Assembly: GCA_031261505.1 (NCBI GenBank)
Contig: JAISJN010000004.1
Coordinates: forward strand, 160,162 to 224,161
Length of the DNA stretch: 64,000 nucleotides
Source of the DNA: Clostridioides sp.
GTDB taxonomy: Bacteria; Bacillota; Clostridia; Peptostreptococcales; Peptostreptococcaceae
Direction: 5' to 3'
The notes below the pieces were generated by a model, which worked only from the letters and a program-made list of their open reading frames with translations, made no database searches and was not told where the DNA came from. Shown here in pieces: positions 54,636-63,842 of this stretch. How positions within the stretch are numbered: position 1 is the first letter of the stretch; each line of letters starts with the position of its first letter. The position numbers and the translations under genes were made by a program.

Positions 54636-54681
54636 TGAGATAAATGTCCCCCACCTGTACAGGTGGGGGACATTTATCTCA
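54636..54681. terminator. Perfect 46-bp palindrome derived from the dispersed element
   Basis: GAGATAAATGTCCCCCACCT, GTAC, AGGTGGGGGACATTTATCTC is a perfect palindrome, one base longer on each side. It equals hairpin 1 of the dispersed family with all mismatches removed. It stands between two convergent genes and would act as a strong bidirectional terminator. No hairpin 2 is present. Confidence 0.85.
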
Positions 54682-54715
54682 AGCTATATATTATGGTTCA
54701 TATGTTAAACTGCGA

Positions 54716-55828
54716 TTAATTGAATAAATTTTTGAACCAATCCACTATCGAAGCGAAGAATCCCTTAGCTTCTGGACTGTCTACCGCGTCCTCGGTTTTT
54801 TTCTTTAGGTCCTTTGCAGTATCTGCAGCCTTATCCAATCCGTCTCCAGCCTTCTTAGCCATATCGTCTACTGTCCTCATTATATCCTTGTCTGTAGAGT
54901 CTATAATAGCACCTTCTCCAAGTGCAGAATCGTTAGTCTTAGCTAGAATGCCCTCTTCTCCAGAGCTACCTCCTGAGAATAATCCACTGAACCAGTTTTT
55001 AACAGAAGAGAAAAATCCCTCTCCGTCCACGGTTTCACCGAGGTTTTTAAGTTCAGCACTAACGTTATCGGTAACGTTATTCAGAGTAGACTTTACCGAG
55101 TTGTAATCGTAGTTCTGTTTTGCAATCTTTTCCATAAGAGCTATAATCTGATCGATTTGCTCTTGGGTAAGTGTTATGTTGTAGTTGTTTGTGACGTTGT
55201 TTATAACATCTGCTATCTGGGTATTTCCAGATACGCCGTCTTTGATGACTTCTTTTTTAATGTCGTTTATAACTCCAGCAGCTTTTTCTTGTCCTATTTC
55301 ATCACCTAGATTACCAGTGGTAACTAGCTCTTCAGATGCAAGCTCTTTCTTCTCTGTGTCAAGCTTTTCCCCGGAAGCATCTTCAAAGGCCTTCATTATA
55401 CCTGTAAGGGCTCCTGTACCACTTACCTTATAAGGAGCTGCTGCTAGCACATTTGCATGCTCTAGGCCTGCAGTAGATAGCGTAGAAGCTATCATGGAAC
55501 TCGTTACCCATGTCAAGTTTGCAGTCTTTACATTTATACCGCCCTTTGTAGTAGGTTCGACATACGAGCAAGAAATAGTAGCCTTGCCGAGTTGAGCTTC
55601 AGTTGCAACCCCCTGTAGATACTGTCTCTCTTCCTTGTTGGTAACGTCTAGGAGCAAGACCTCATCCTTTTTAACCCCGAAGTAATCTAACATCTGTTGT
55701 TTTTGTGCAGCAGATAGATTTACACCTAGGGTTACGACGTTAGCGCCGTCTGCAAAAGCTAGATTGAAGCTTCCTGCAATTACCGTCATACATATAATCA
55801 GCGAACTTGCTATTTTTTTTAGTTTCAT
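54716..55828 (-). CDS. Secreted DUF1002 protein
   Basis: About 370 residues. A signal peptide (MKLKKIASSLIICMTVIAGS, cleaved near FADG) is followed by the DUF1002 domain (VNLSAAQKQQMLDYFGVK; SCSYVEPTTKGGINVKT; WVTSSMIASTLSTAGL) and a helical C-terminus rich in charged residues. The C-terminal 60 residues (AKKAGDGLDKAADTAKDLKK; FFASIVDWFKNLFN) look amphipathic. Function unknown. The ATG at 55828 is chosen; GGAGG lies 11 bases upstream, a rather long gap. An inverted repeat, AATTGCC with GGCAATT (55851-55871), lies upstream; the 312-bp gap up to 56140 otherwise shows nothing. Confidence 0.82.
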   Translation of the reverse strand: MKLKKIASSLIICMTVIAGSFNLAFADGANVVTLGVNLSAAQKQQMLDYFGVKKDEVLLLDVTNKEERQYLQGVATEAQLGKATISCSYVEPTTKGGINVKTANLTWVTSSMIASTLSTAGLEHANVLAAAPYKVSGTGALTGIMKAFEDASGEKLDTEKKELASEELVTTGNLGDEIGQEKAAGVINDIKKEVIKDGVSGNTQIADVINNVTNNYNITLTQEQIDQIIALMEKIAKQNYDYNSVKSTLNNVTDNVSAELKNLGETVDGEGFFSSVKNWFSGLFSGGSSGEEGILAKTNDSALGEGAIIDSTDKDIMRTVDDMAKKAGDGLDKAADTAKDLKKKTEDAVDSPEAKGFFASIVDWFKNLFN

Positions 55829-56140
55829 TACTTTCTCAACCTCCATGTATAATTGCCAATTTAGGGCAATTTAAACTTTAATTGAATCAAATTTTAAGTC
55901 GTTTACAACTCATCCATGTATTATATCATAAATTGAAAATATGTGAACAAAATCGAGTAAAATAATTGGAATGACTTAAAGGGGATATTTTAAATAAATG
56001 AGAACAACATTGTATAATTTAATCTCTACAAGCCTGTATAAAAATTTGGAGATCAAATACATTAACAATTGAAAAAACCCAGCGTTTAGTATAATATATA
56101 CTTGAGAAAGATGATAAAACGATAGGAGATAAGTAGACAA

Positions 56141-56668
56141 ATGTCAAAAGAATTAGTAGTAGATAGAGTAATAAGGTATCTAATAGAAGATTTATTAGTT
56201 CCACAAGATATGATAGATACAAATGTTGAATTAGCTGAATTCCAAGAAGGTGCGGAAGGCATACTCGATATAGTTGTAAATGTAGAGGACGAAGACAACT
56301 ATTTCATACCAGTTATGATAATCAAATGTATGGACGATGATATCCCATTGGAAGGCGAAATTCTAGAAAAACAAATAGAGTTCTTGGAAGAAGTTGACAA
56401 CATAACCTCTTCAGGAAGATTGGTTTTAACAAACGGAGACCAGATGATGTATGCAGATTGGAAGGGTGAAGATTACGACACAGAATCAGCACTTCCATCT
56501 TATGAGACTATGGTAGAGGAGTTCAAAGAATCAGAAAGACTAGCTGAGTTGCTTGAACACGAAGAAGACTGTGGATGCGGACATGATCACCACCACGAAG
56601 AAGATTGCGGATGCGGACACGATCACCATCATGAAGAAGACTGCGGATGTGGACATAAACACAACTAA
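56141..56668 (+). CDS. HsdR-N-like small protein with repeated Cys/His metal-binding-like tail
   Basis: 175 residues. Residues 1-130 (VVDRVIRYLIEDLLVPQDMI; GILDIVVNVEDEDNYFIPVM) resemble the nuclease-fold N-terminal domain of type I restriction HsdR subunits (HSDR_N_2-like), but the catalytic E-x-K appears as IIKC, so activity is doubtful. The C-terminal 35 residues hold three copies of EEDCGCGHDHHH-type units, a likely metal site. GGAG lies about 15 bases before the ATG, a poor spacing. A terminator follows. A metal-sensing or storage role is possible. Confidence 0.6.
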   Translation: MSKELVVDRVIRYLIEDLLVPQDMIDTNVELAEFQEGAEGILDIVVNVEDEDNYFIPVMIIKCMDDDIPLEGEILEKQIEFLEEVDNITSSGRLVLTNGDQMMYADWKGEDYDTESALPSYETMVEEFKESERLAELLEHEEDCGCGHDHHHEEDCGCGHDHHHEEDCGCGHKHN

Positions 56669-56693
56669 AAATTCCATAATTGAGCGATGACAG

Positions 56694-56740
56694 AGGATGT
56701 CTAAACTAAGAAAGTTGAATTTCTATTTTAGACATCCTTT
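56694..56740 (+). terminator. Rho-independent terminator
   Basis: AGGATGTCTAAA pairs with TTTAGACATCCT, followed by TTTT. It ends the Cys/His-tail gene. Confidence 0.85.
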
Positions 56741-56857
56741 TTAAAAATTTATCTGTTTTTCACACACATATTTATTGAGGGAATTAAATATAAATATTAT
56801 ATAGGTATGATTGCAGAGGGAAAAAGCAGTGTACTAGTCGATAAAGGGGTGATATCT

Positions 56858-57733
56858 GTGTGTGCATTAGGAGAGGGATCAAATGGAAACAACAGTTCAT
56901 ACGACGCCGTTTCAAATGCAATGAGAATGTACCTAAATGACATAGAGAGCTTCGAGATGTTGACACCTGAGGAGGAGGTAGAACTAGCAAAGCAGATTAT
57001 GAATTCATCAATAACTGCTAAGGAAAAATTTATAAATGCTAATTACAGATTGGTTGTCAGCATAGCAAAAAGATATAAAAGGGAAAGTATAGATCTATTG
57101 GACTTGATTCAAGCAGGCAATATGGGACTTATAAAGGCAGTCGATAGATACGATTACAGAAAGGGCTTTAAGTTCAGTACATACGCAACTTGGTGGATTA
57201 AGCAGAGCATCATCAGACATATAGACGACTGTGAGAGTACGATAAGGATTCCAGTACACGTACAGCAGAAACTGAATACGATAAGCCGAAAAAAAAGGGA
57301 ATACATAACTGAGTTTGGACGGGAACCTAGCGTCAAGGAACTCGCTGAGTACTGCGATTTAGAAGAAGAAAGACTAATAGAGTTAAATATGAACTACAAA
57401 AACATAATATCCCTAGACAACCCGATCAGAGAAAATGAAGATGCCTGTCTTGTTGAGATAATACCATCAGACGGTTCGGTAGATTTAGTTAGCGAGGCGG
57501 TTGAAAAAAAGAATTTGAGGGAAAATATAGATGAGATACTGTTAGTTCTATCAGAGCAAGAACAGGAAGTATTGAAGATGAGGTTTGGACTTCACGATCA
57601 AAGGCCTAGAACCTTGGAGGAGATAGGAAAAGTATACGGTGTGACGAGGGAGAGGATTCGCCAAATTGAATCGAAGGCTATCAAGAAGTTGAGGGCGACG
57701 AGCAAGGCAAGCTATCTAGAAAACTATTATTGA
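56858..57733 (+). CDS. Second sigma-70 family factor (RpoD paralogue, group 2)
   Basis: About 291 residues. Regions 1.2 (AMRMYLNDIESFEMLTPEEE), 2 ([39 protein letters not shown]), 3 and 4 ([38 protein letters not shown]) are complete. Region 1.1 is absent, as in group 2 sigma factors for stationary phase or stress. The GTG at 56858 is preferred because AAGGGGTG lies 6 bases upstream; the ATG at 56807 has only a weak site. No anti-sigma gene is adjacent. Confidence 0.9.
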   Translation: MCALGEGSNGNNSSYDAVSNAMRMYLNDIESFEMLTPEEEVELAKQIMNSSITAKEKFINANYRLVVSIAKRYKRESIDLLDLIQAGNMGLIKAVDRYDYRKGFKFSTYATWWIKQSIIRHIDDCESTIRIPVHVQQKLNTISRKKREYITEFGREPSVKELAEYCDLEEERLIELNMNYKNIISLDNPIRENEDACLVEIIPSDGSVDLVSEAVEKKNLRENIDEILLVLSEQEQEVLKMRFGLHDQRPRTLEEIGKVYGVTRERIRQIESKAIKKLRATSKASYLENYY

Positions 57734-57824
57734 CGACAGTCTAAATTTATACGTGATTGTATATGTTGAATAGAAGGAAGACATATATGGTAAGGTTGAT
57801 TTAGACGGAAAATGGAAGGAAGAT

Positions 57825-58457
57825 ATGAAAAAAATTACAGAAATTATTGATTATACTTATTTAAAGCCATTTGCAAGATGGGAAGACATCAAATCGCTGT
57901 GTGATTCGGCGAAATCGGCAAATGTAGCATCTGTATGCATTCCGCCGACTTATGTAAAAAGGGCGGTGGACTATTTAGACGGAGCAGTACCTGTATGCAC
58001 GGTGATTGGATTTCCACTTGGATACCAAAAGACGGATCTAAAGATAAAAGAAGCCGAGTTAGCTGTAAGCGATGGGGTAAGTGAGTTGGATATGGTAGTA
58101 AATATCGGCGATTTGAAGGACAAGCGCTATGATGTGATAGAAAACGAAATACGCTCCCTAAAGAAAGTTGCGGGAGAGAGGATATTAAAAGTTATAATAG
58201 AGACCTGCTATCTAAATGATGAAGAAAAGATCATTATGTGTGATCTAATTATAAAGGCCGGAGCTGACTTTGTAAAGACCTCTACTGGATTCGGAGATGC
58301 AGGAGCTACTGTACATGATGTAGAGCTATTATACAGGCATTCAGAAGGTAAGATAAGGGTGAAAGCATCTGGAGGTATAAGGACAGGTGCTCAAGCGCTA
58401 GAATTAATGAAAGCCGGAGCCCAAAGAATAGGCTCCAGCGTTTTGTTGGAAGATTAA
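57825..58457 (+). CDS. deoC: Deoxyribose-phosphate aldolase
   Basis: 210 residues. It splits 2-deoxyribose-5-phosphate into acetaldehyde and glyceraldehyde-3-phosphate in nucleoside breakdown. Signatures: IDYTYLKPFARWEDI, VCTVIGFPLGYQ, the region ILKVIIETCYL, DFVKTSTGFG and the catalytic lysine in VKASGGIRTG. GGAAGGA precedes the ATG. Its last 4 bases overlap the stop of the convergent feoB. Confidence 0.95.
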   Translation: MKKITEIIDYTYLKPFARWEDIKSLCDSAKSANVASVCIPPTYVKRAVDYLDGAVPVCTVIGFPLGYQKTDLKIKEAELAVSDGVSELDMVVNIGDLKDKRYDVIENEIRSLKKVAGERILKVIIETCYLNDEEKIIMCDLIIKAGADFVKTSTGFGDAGATVHDVELLYRHSEGKIRVKASGGIRTGAQALELMKAGAQRIGSSVLLED

Positions 58458-60580
58458 ATAAACAATCTATAGATAGTAGTCGTCAAAAAACATACGGCTA
58501 CGGCTATCACAGTGGGTAGTAGGAAGCCGACAGCAGTCCATTTTCTACTGCCCGTTTCTTTTCTAATAGTCAAAAGAGTGGTAGCACATGGCCAGTGTAG
58601 CAAGCTAAACAACATGACATTTAAGGCGGTCAGGTAAGTCCAGCCGTGAGATATCAAAACCTTACCTAGCTCCTGAAATGAATCCATCTCCATCATAGAG
58701 CCAGTGGATAGATAGGACATGAGGAGTATAGGTATTACTATTTCATTTGCTGGAAATCCTAGAATAAATGCGAGTAAAATAAAGCCGTCAAGTCCGAGGT
58801 ATACTGCGAATGGATCTAGAAACTGAGCTAGATGCTCTAACACGCTTACGTCTCCAACTGTCGTATTAGCTAGTATCCAAGTGATTAAACCAGCGGGTAT
58901 AGCAACCACCAGAGCACGTCTCAACACAAATATAGTCCTGTCTATGATAGAAGAGTATATGATCCTACCGACCTTAGGGGTCCTGTATGGTGGAAGTTCA
59001 AGTGTGAAGGTAGATGGAATTCCCTTGAGCAAGGTCTTAGAAAGAGCGTAGGACATAATCAGTGTAGTGATTATACCTATTAGGATTATACCTGTGACTA
59101 CGAGTGCAGTAACCAGACTGGAAGCTACAGAGTTGCTCACCACAGAACTGAAAAATATGGTCGATACTGCAATTAGAGTTGGAAAACGACCATTGCAGGG
59201 AACGAAATTGTTTGTTAGTATAGCTATCAAACGCTCTCTTGGAGAATCTATTATCCTGCATCCAATCACACCTGCAGCGTTACACCCAAATCCCATGCAC
59301 ATGGTGAGACATTGCTTACCGTGGGCACAGGCTTTTTTAAACATATGGTCAAGGTTAAAGGCAATGCGCGGAAGATATCCTAAGTCCTCTAGCAAGGTAA
59401 AAATCGGAAAAAATATCGCCATAGGTGGAAGCATGACGGAGATGACCCAGGCTAGAGTTTTAAAAATTCCATCTATCAAGAGCCCAGTCAGCCAAGATGG
59501 GCTGTTTAAAGCATTCAAGGTGTTTGAAAGATAAGGCTCAAAGCTGAATAACAATTTGGATAGAAGTGTTGAGGGATAGTTTGATCCAGTGATGGTAAGC
59601 CAAAGTACAAATCCGAGTAAGGCCAACATTATAGGTAGACCAAATTTTTTAGAGGTTAGAATCTTGTCTATCTTCTCATCCCTGTCTTCAAGTCCAGTAG
59701 ACTTATTTATATTAGCCTTAGCGCTGAGAGCTAGAGCGTAGTCGTAGTTTATTTTTGTATAGTAATCTCGTATACTCTGTTTATCCACATCGGTATCTAC
59801 CGATTCTTTTATATTATTTAGTTCTTTAAGTGTCTCATCGTCGTAGTAATCTTTCATGGATTCAAATATACTCTCATCCTTGTCGATAAGTCTGAGTGCA
59901 ACCCACCGTGGATTGACTTCTGGAACGATTTTTTCAATCTTAGGCAAGAGAGAGTCTACAAGTTCTTCGGTTTTTTCGTCGTATTGGATGATATTTGGTT
60001 TTTTATTGTGTTTGTCAGATGTGATTTTTGAGATTTCGTCTTTTAGGCAAGACATTCCCTTTCCATCTCTTGCGGATGTTAGAACGACAGGAATATTAAG
60101 TTCATTTTCAAGGACTGCCTTGTCGATTACAATTCCTTTCTTAAGCGCCTCATCTATTAGGTTTACGCAGAGGACTATCTTATCTGTGAGTTCCATTACT
60201 TGAAACAAAAGATTTAAATTCCTTTCGAGTGAGGTTGCGTCACATATTACTACGGTTACATCAGGTGCACCAAAACAGATGAAATCCCTAGCAACAATCT
60301 CCTCCTGTGAAAGGGCGAATAACGAATAGGTACCTGGTAAATCCACGAGGATATAATCCCTTTTCATATGTGTGAAATTGCCTCTTGCGGTGGCAACTGT
60401 TTTTCCTGGCCAATTTCCAGTATGTTGCTTCAAGCCAGTTAAATAGTTGAAGACCGTACTCTTGCCAGTGTTTGGATTGCCAGCAAGTGCGACCATGGTT
60501 TCACATTCTTTCCTGTTGACATTGAACATGTCTTTTAGAGAATTCAGTTTAGTTGAACTATATGATAATCCCAATTTCAC
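58454..60580 (-). CDS. feoB: Ferrous iron transporter FeoB
   Basis: 708 residues. The N-terminal G domain has G1 GNPNTGKST (about 34-42), G3 DLPGTYSL and a G4-like LCVNLIDEA, then a helical GDI-like domain. The membrane part has about ten segments with two Gate motifs (CNGRFPTLIAV; FVLRRALVVAIPAGLITW). It imports Fe(II). AGGAGG lies 2 bases before the GTG at 60580 and 8 bases before an in-frame TTG at 60574; the TTG has the better spacing, so the true start may be two codons inside. It lies 16 bases after feoA. Confidence 0.95.
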   Translation of the reverse strand: MKLGLSYSSTKLNSLKDMFNVNRKECETMVALAGNPNTGKSTVFNYLTGLKQHTGNWPGKTVATARGNFTHMKRDYILVDLPGTYSLFALSQEEIVARDFICFGAPDVTVVICDATSLERNLNLLFQVMELTDKIVLCVNLIDEALKKGIVIDKAVLENELNIPVVLTSARDGKGMSCLKDEISKITSDKHNKKPNIIQYDEKTEELVDSLLPKIEKIVPEVNPRWVALRLIDKDESIFESMKDYYDDETLKELNNIKESVDTDVDKQSIRDYYTKINYDYALALSAKANINKSTGLEDRDEKIDKILTSKKFGLPIMLALLGFVLWLTITGSNYPSTLLSKLLFSFEPYLSNTLNALNSPSWLTGLLIDGIFKTLAWVISVMLPPMAIFFPIFTLLEDLGYLPRIAFNLDHMFKKACAHGKQCLTMCMGFGCNAAGVIGCRIIDSPRERLIAILTNNFVPCNGRFPTLIAVSTIFFSSVVSNSVASSLVTALVVTGIILIGIITTLIMSYALSKTLLKGIPSTFTLELPPYRTPKVGRIIYSSIIDRTIFVLRRALVVAIPAGLITWILANTTVGDVSVLEHLAQFLDPFAVYLGLDGFILLAFILGFPANEIVIPILLMSYLSTGSMMEMDSFQELGKVLISHGWTYLTALNVMLFSLLHWPCATTLLTIRKETGSRKWTAVGFLLPTVIAVAVCFLTTTIYRLFI

Positions 60581-60596
60581 GACCTCCTAATTAATA

Positions 60597-60824
60597 TTAC
60601 ATAGTTGAAACCAAAATCAACTCTCCCTCTTCTCGCCTGAGGGCTATTTTAGATCCCCTGATTTTGTAGACGGTCAAATTATTTCTAGGTCCCTTCCTTA
60701 TAACGTCGACGTAAGTTCCCTTTGTGAGCCCTAGTGCGAGCATTCTCTCGCGAAGATTTCCGTCTGAGAGTAAATCTTCGACCTTGACCCTATTATTCTC
60801 ATTGATGTCACATAATTTATGCAT
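60597..60824 (-). CDS. feoA: FeoA, SH3-like partner of FeoB
   Basis: 75 residues, the usual FeoA length. DLLSDGNLRERMLALGLTKG and VYKIRGSKIALRREEGELI match the family. It is needed for FeoB-dependent Fe(II) uptake and lies directly upstream of feoB. Iron control (Fur) would be expected, but I could not identify a clear box in the AT-rich 200 bp upstream. Confidence 0.93.
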   Translation of the reverse strand: MHKLCDINENNRVKVEDLLSDGNLRERMLALGLTKGTYVDVIRKGPRNNLTVYKIRGSKIALRREEGELILVSTM

Positions 60825-61057
60825 GTTTGCCTCCAGTTTTTTGTTTTAAATTCTATAAATATCCCTCTTATCAACTTATGTAAAAGATCTATTTATATTA
60901 CAATAAAAATTACAAAAATATCACAGGAAGGTCACTGCTTTTGATCTGGATTAATGGAAAGGTCCTGATTTAAATTAATTCAATTGTCAAAATTAAAATC
61001 TCAAATATGTATATATATTCAGAAGAAGGAGATAATAAAAAAATAAAATTAAAATCG

Positions 61058-61086
61058 TTTACTTTTAAAAAATAATGTAATATAAT
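61058..61086 (+). promoter_or_regulatory. Promoter of the tyrS T-box transcript
   Basis: TTTACT (61058-61063) and TATAAT (61081-61086), 17 bases apart, lie just before the T-box leader. Confidence 0.6.
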
Positions 61087-61107
61087 ATGAGTATTCAAAC
61101 AATATAT

Positions 61108-61373
61108 TTAATGCGATGAAGAGAAGAGTAGAATTATTTCGATACATGTAGAGAGCTTCGGTGTGGTGAAACGGAGTGGTCGATTGATTTGAATACATCT
61201 CAGAGCTGCATCCTTGAAAGGTTTCGAGTAGGGGATGACGAATAGTACACGTTATAGTACTTAGGTAAGTCTTCATGATTGCCTGTTGAGGTCGGTGTCG
61301 CAAGGCATTGGCGAAATTAGGTGGTAACACGTGAGTACACTCTCGTCCTTTTATAGGAGCGGGAGTTTTTTAA
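61108..61373 (+). promoter_or_regulatory. T-box leader with a tyrosine specifier (UAC)
   Basis: Stem I carries GAATACATCTC with TAC at 61194-61196 in the same GAA-NNN context as the trpP leader. The T-box core AGGTGGTAACACG begins at 61319. The terminator CTCTCGTCCT with AGGAGCGGGAG and TTTTTT ends at 61373. Uncharged tRNA-Tyr would let transcription continue into tyrS. Confidence 0.94.
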
Positions 61374-61437
61374 TGCAAACTATTCAAAAGACTAAACGCA
61401 TAAAATTTGCAATGAATATATAAGGGAGGTAATTTAA

Positions 61438-62640
61438 ATGAATGTAGAAGAGCAGATGAAAATTATAATGAAGGGTGTAGACGACCTGATCGATGAGAAA
61501 GATTTAAGGGAAAAGCTGATTAAGTCTGAAAAAGAGGGAAGACCATTAATAGTTAAATTAGGTCTTGACCCAAGTGCACCAGACATACACATAGGTCATA
61601 CTGTTGTACTTAGAAAGATGAGACAACTTCAAGACCTAGGTCATCAAGTCGTGCTTCTCATAGGTGACTTCACTGGAAAGATAGGTGACCCTACAGGTAA
61701 GTCTAAGGCGAGGGTTGCGCTTACAACAGAAAAAGTTATGGAAAATGCAAGGACATACGAAGAACAGATATTCAAGGTACTAGACAAGGATAAAACTATA
61801 GTTAAATTCAATAGCGAATGGCTGTCAGAACTTCGTTTTGACGATGTCATCAAGTTGGCTGCCAGTATAACTGTGGCTAGAATGTTAGAGAGAGAGGACT
61901 TCAAGAAGAGATACGAAAGCCAAACTCCTATTTCAGTGCATGAATTCTTCTACCCATTGATGCAGGCGTACGACTCTGTAGAACTAAAGGCTGATATAGA
62001 ATTAGGTGGTACAGACCAGAGGTTCAACCTTCTAATGGGAAGACAGATACAAAAAGACTTCGGAATGGATCAACAGATAGTAATAATGATGCCACTTCTA
62101 GAAGGACTTGACGGGGTAAACAAGATGAGTAAGAGTCTTGGAAACTACATCGGAGTAGATGAAGAACCAGGACTTATGTACCAAAAATCAATGGAAATAC
62201 CAGACGAACTAATAATAAAATACTACAACCTAGTGACAGACGTTCATCCTGATGAAGTAGCCAAGATTAAACAGGCACTTGAAAACGACACAGTAAACCC
62301 AAGGGATATAAAAATGAGCTTGGCTAAGGAAATAGTGACTCTATACCATGGAGCAGAGGCAGCTCAACTTGCCGAAGATAGATTTAAGTCTGTATTCCAA
62401 AAAGGACAGATACCAGAGGATATAGAAGTTGTAGAAGTAGCTCGCGAAGGTCTGGATTTAGCAGGAGTGTTAGTGGAAAATGGATTGGCTCCAAGCAAGA
62501 GCGAGATAAGGAGAATGGCTTCACAAAACGGAGTTAAGGTAAATGGAGAAAAGTTAAATAACTTAAATGAAGTACCAGCTGAGACTGAATTGGTAGTTCA
62601 AGTAGGTAAGAAGAAGTTTATCAAGTTGATATTGAAATAG
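61438..62640 (+). CDS. tyrS: Tyrosyl-tRNA synthetase
   Basis: 400 residues. Class I synthetase with the HIGH-type motif PDIHIGHTVVL (about 49-59), GGTDQRFNLLMGRQ, and the KMSKS motif VNKMSKSLGNYIG. An S4 RNA-binding domain closes the protein (SKSEIRRMASQNGVKVNGE). The length and HIGH motif fit the TyrZ-like branch. GGGAGG lies 7 bases before the ATG. It is controlled by the T-box upstream. Confidence 0.97.
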   Translation: MNVEEQMKIIMKGVDDLIDEKDLREKLIKSEKEGRPLIVKLGLDPSAPDIHIGHTVVLRKMRQLQDLGHQVVLLIGDFTGKIGDPTGKSKARVALTTEKVMENARTYEEQIFKVLDKDKTIVKFNSEWLSELRFDDVIKLAASITVARMLEREDFKKRYESQTPISVHEFFYPLMQAYDSVELKADIELGGTDQRFNLLMGRQIQKDFGMDQQIVIMMPLLEGLDGVNKMSKSLGNYIGVDEEPGLMYQKSMEIPDELIIKYYNLVTDVHPDEVAKIKQALENDTVNPRDIKMSLAKEIVTLYHGAEAAQLAEDRFKSVFQKGQIPEDIEVVEVAREGLDLAGVLVENGLAPSKSEIRRMASQNGVKVNGEKLNNLNEVPAETELVVQVGKKKFIKLILK

Positions 62641-62657
62641 ACATTCATAAAATCTAT

Positions 62658-62710
62658 AACTTGAGAAATATGTTCCCTGCCTCTTTAGGTGGGAACATCT
62701 ATCTCAGGTT
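62658..62710 (+). mobile_element. Dispersed element, left half only
   Basis: AACTTGAGAAATATGTTCCC, CTCTTTAGGTGGGAACA and TCTATCTCAGGTT fold as hairpin 1 without hairpin 2. It stands directly after tyrS and could act as its terminator, though no T run follows. Confidence 0.7.
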
Positions 62711-62762
62711 ATATTGAATATGGAGCTGATTTTGACAACATTAAAGAGGGGAAGAATCTGAA

Positions 62763-63692
62763 TTGAAAAAGTACTATGGTGAATTTGGACTAATCCTCGT
62801 CACTATGATTTGGGGGATGGGATTTGTCGGAACACAGCTCGCTATAGATGGAGGCCTGACTGTACTTCAAATAGTTACGATTAGGTTTTTGATAGCGGCA
62901 GTTATCATGGGGGTTGTATTCTATAAAAAAATAAAAAAATCTATGAATAAAAGGGCATTGATATCTGGAATAATATTAGGAATAGCACAATTTACTGCAT
63001 TTTCACTCCAGACGGCTGGACAGATGCTCACAACGCCATCAAAGAATGCGTTTATTACATCGTCAAGCGTTATTATAGTTCCTATTATAGGCTTACTCTT
63101 ATTTAAGAAAAAGCTAGATAAGTTAGGAATCATAAGTAGTTTTATGGCGTTAATAGGAATAGGTATACTGTCTCTTGAGAGCGACTTCACGCTTAATTTA
63201 GGCGATATACTTACATTTATGTGCGCAATAGGTTTTGCCTGCCATATAGTGTTTACAGGTGAATTTGTAAAGGTGAGCAACGCTATAGTGCTTACTGTCG
63301 TGCAATTTGCTACAGCATTTGTATTATCGTTTATAGCCCAGATCTGCACAGGTCAACTAGTTATAACAACCACATCTATGGGCGTAGTTGGAGTCTTATA
63401 CCTAGGTGTATTTAGCACGTGCATTTGCTTTTTCCTTCAGACTGTATGCCAAAAGCGTGTAGAAGGAAATAGAGCCGCGGTGATATTATCGATGGAGGCT
63501 GTGTTTGGAACGATATTTTCAGTGCTATTGCTTGGAGAAAGCATTACGTCAAGATTATTGATTGGAAGTTCACTGATATTTATAGCTATTATAATTGCTG
63601 AGACAAAGTTGTCGTTTCTTAAGTTTGGGCGCAGATCAGATAGTAAATGTTCTGTAGACATAGACTGTGATAGCAATCCAGAGATGAGTTAA
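62763..63692 (+). CDS. DMT-family (EamA) transporter
   Basis: 309 residues with about ten hydrophobic segments in two EamA halves. The first half begins YYGEFGLILVTMIWGMGFVG, and QTAGQMLTTPSKNAFITS is typical of the family. It probably moves a small metabolite or amino acid; the substrate is unknown. The start is TTG at 62763, with GAGGGG 11 bases upstream. The C-terminal 25 residues are polar. Confidence 0.92.
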   Translation: MKKYYGEFGLILVTMIWGMGFVGTQLAIDGGLTVLQIVTIRFLIAAVIMGVVFYKKIKKSMNKRALISGIILGIAQFTAFSLQTAGQMLTTPSKNAFITSSSVIIVPIIGLLLFKKKLDKLGIISSFMALIGIGILSLESDFTLNLGDILTFMCAIGFACHIVFTGEFVKVSNAIVLTVVQFATAFVLSFIAQICTGQLVITTTSMGVVGVLYLGVFSTCICFFLQTVCQKRVEGNRAAVILSMEAVFGTIFSVLLLGESITSRLLIGSSLIFIAIIIAETKLSFLKFGRRSDSKCSVDIDCDSNPEMS

Positions 63693-63842
63693 ATCTAAAT
63701 TGCTATTATGTAAAAAAGTTAAATAAATTTAAAATTTTGTTTGAGACTAGTCTTCAAGGGTATATATATACTTGCGAAGATAAGTAATGCAAAAAATAAA
63801 TTTACAATAAAAATACAAGATAAAATCAGGAGGAAGTAAAAA

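Noticed and set aside
18694..62710. The dispersed repeats as a CRISPR array
   Set aside because: Copies lie kilobases apart, are about 100 bp long and have no regular spacers; no cas gene is present.
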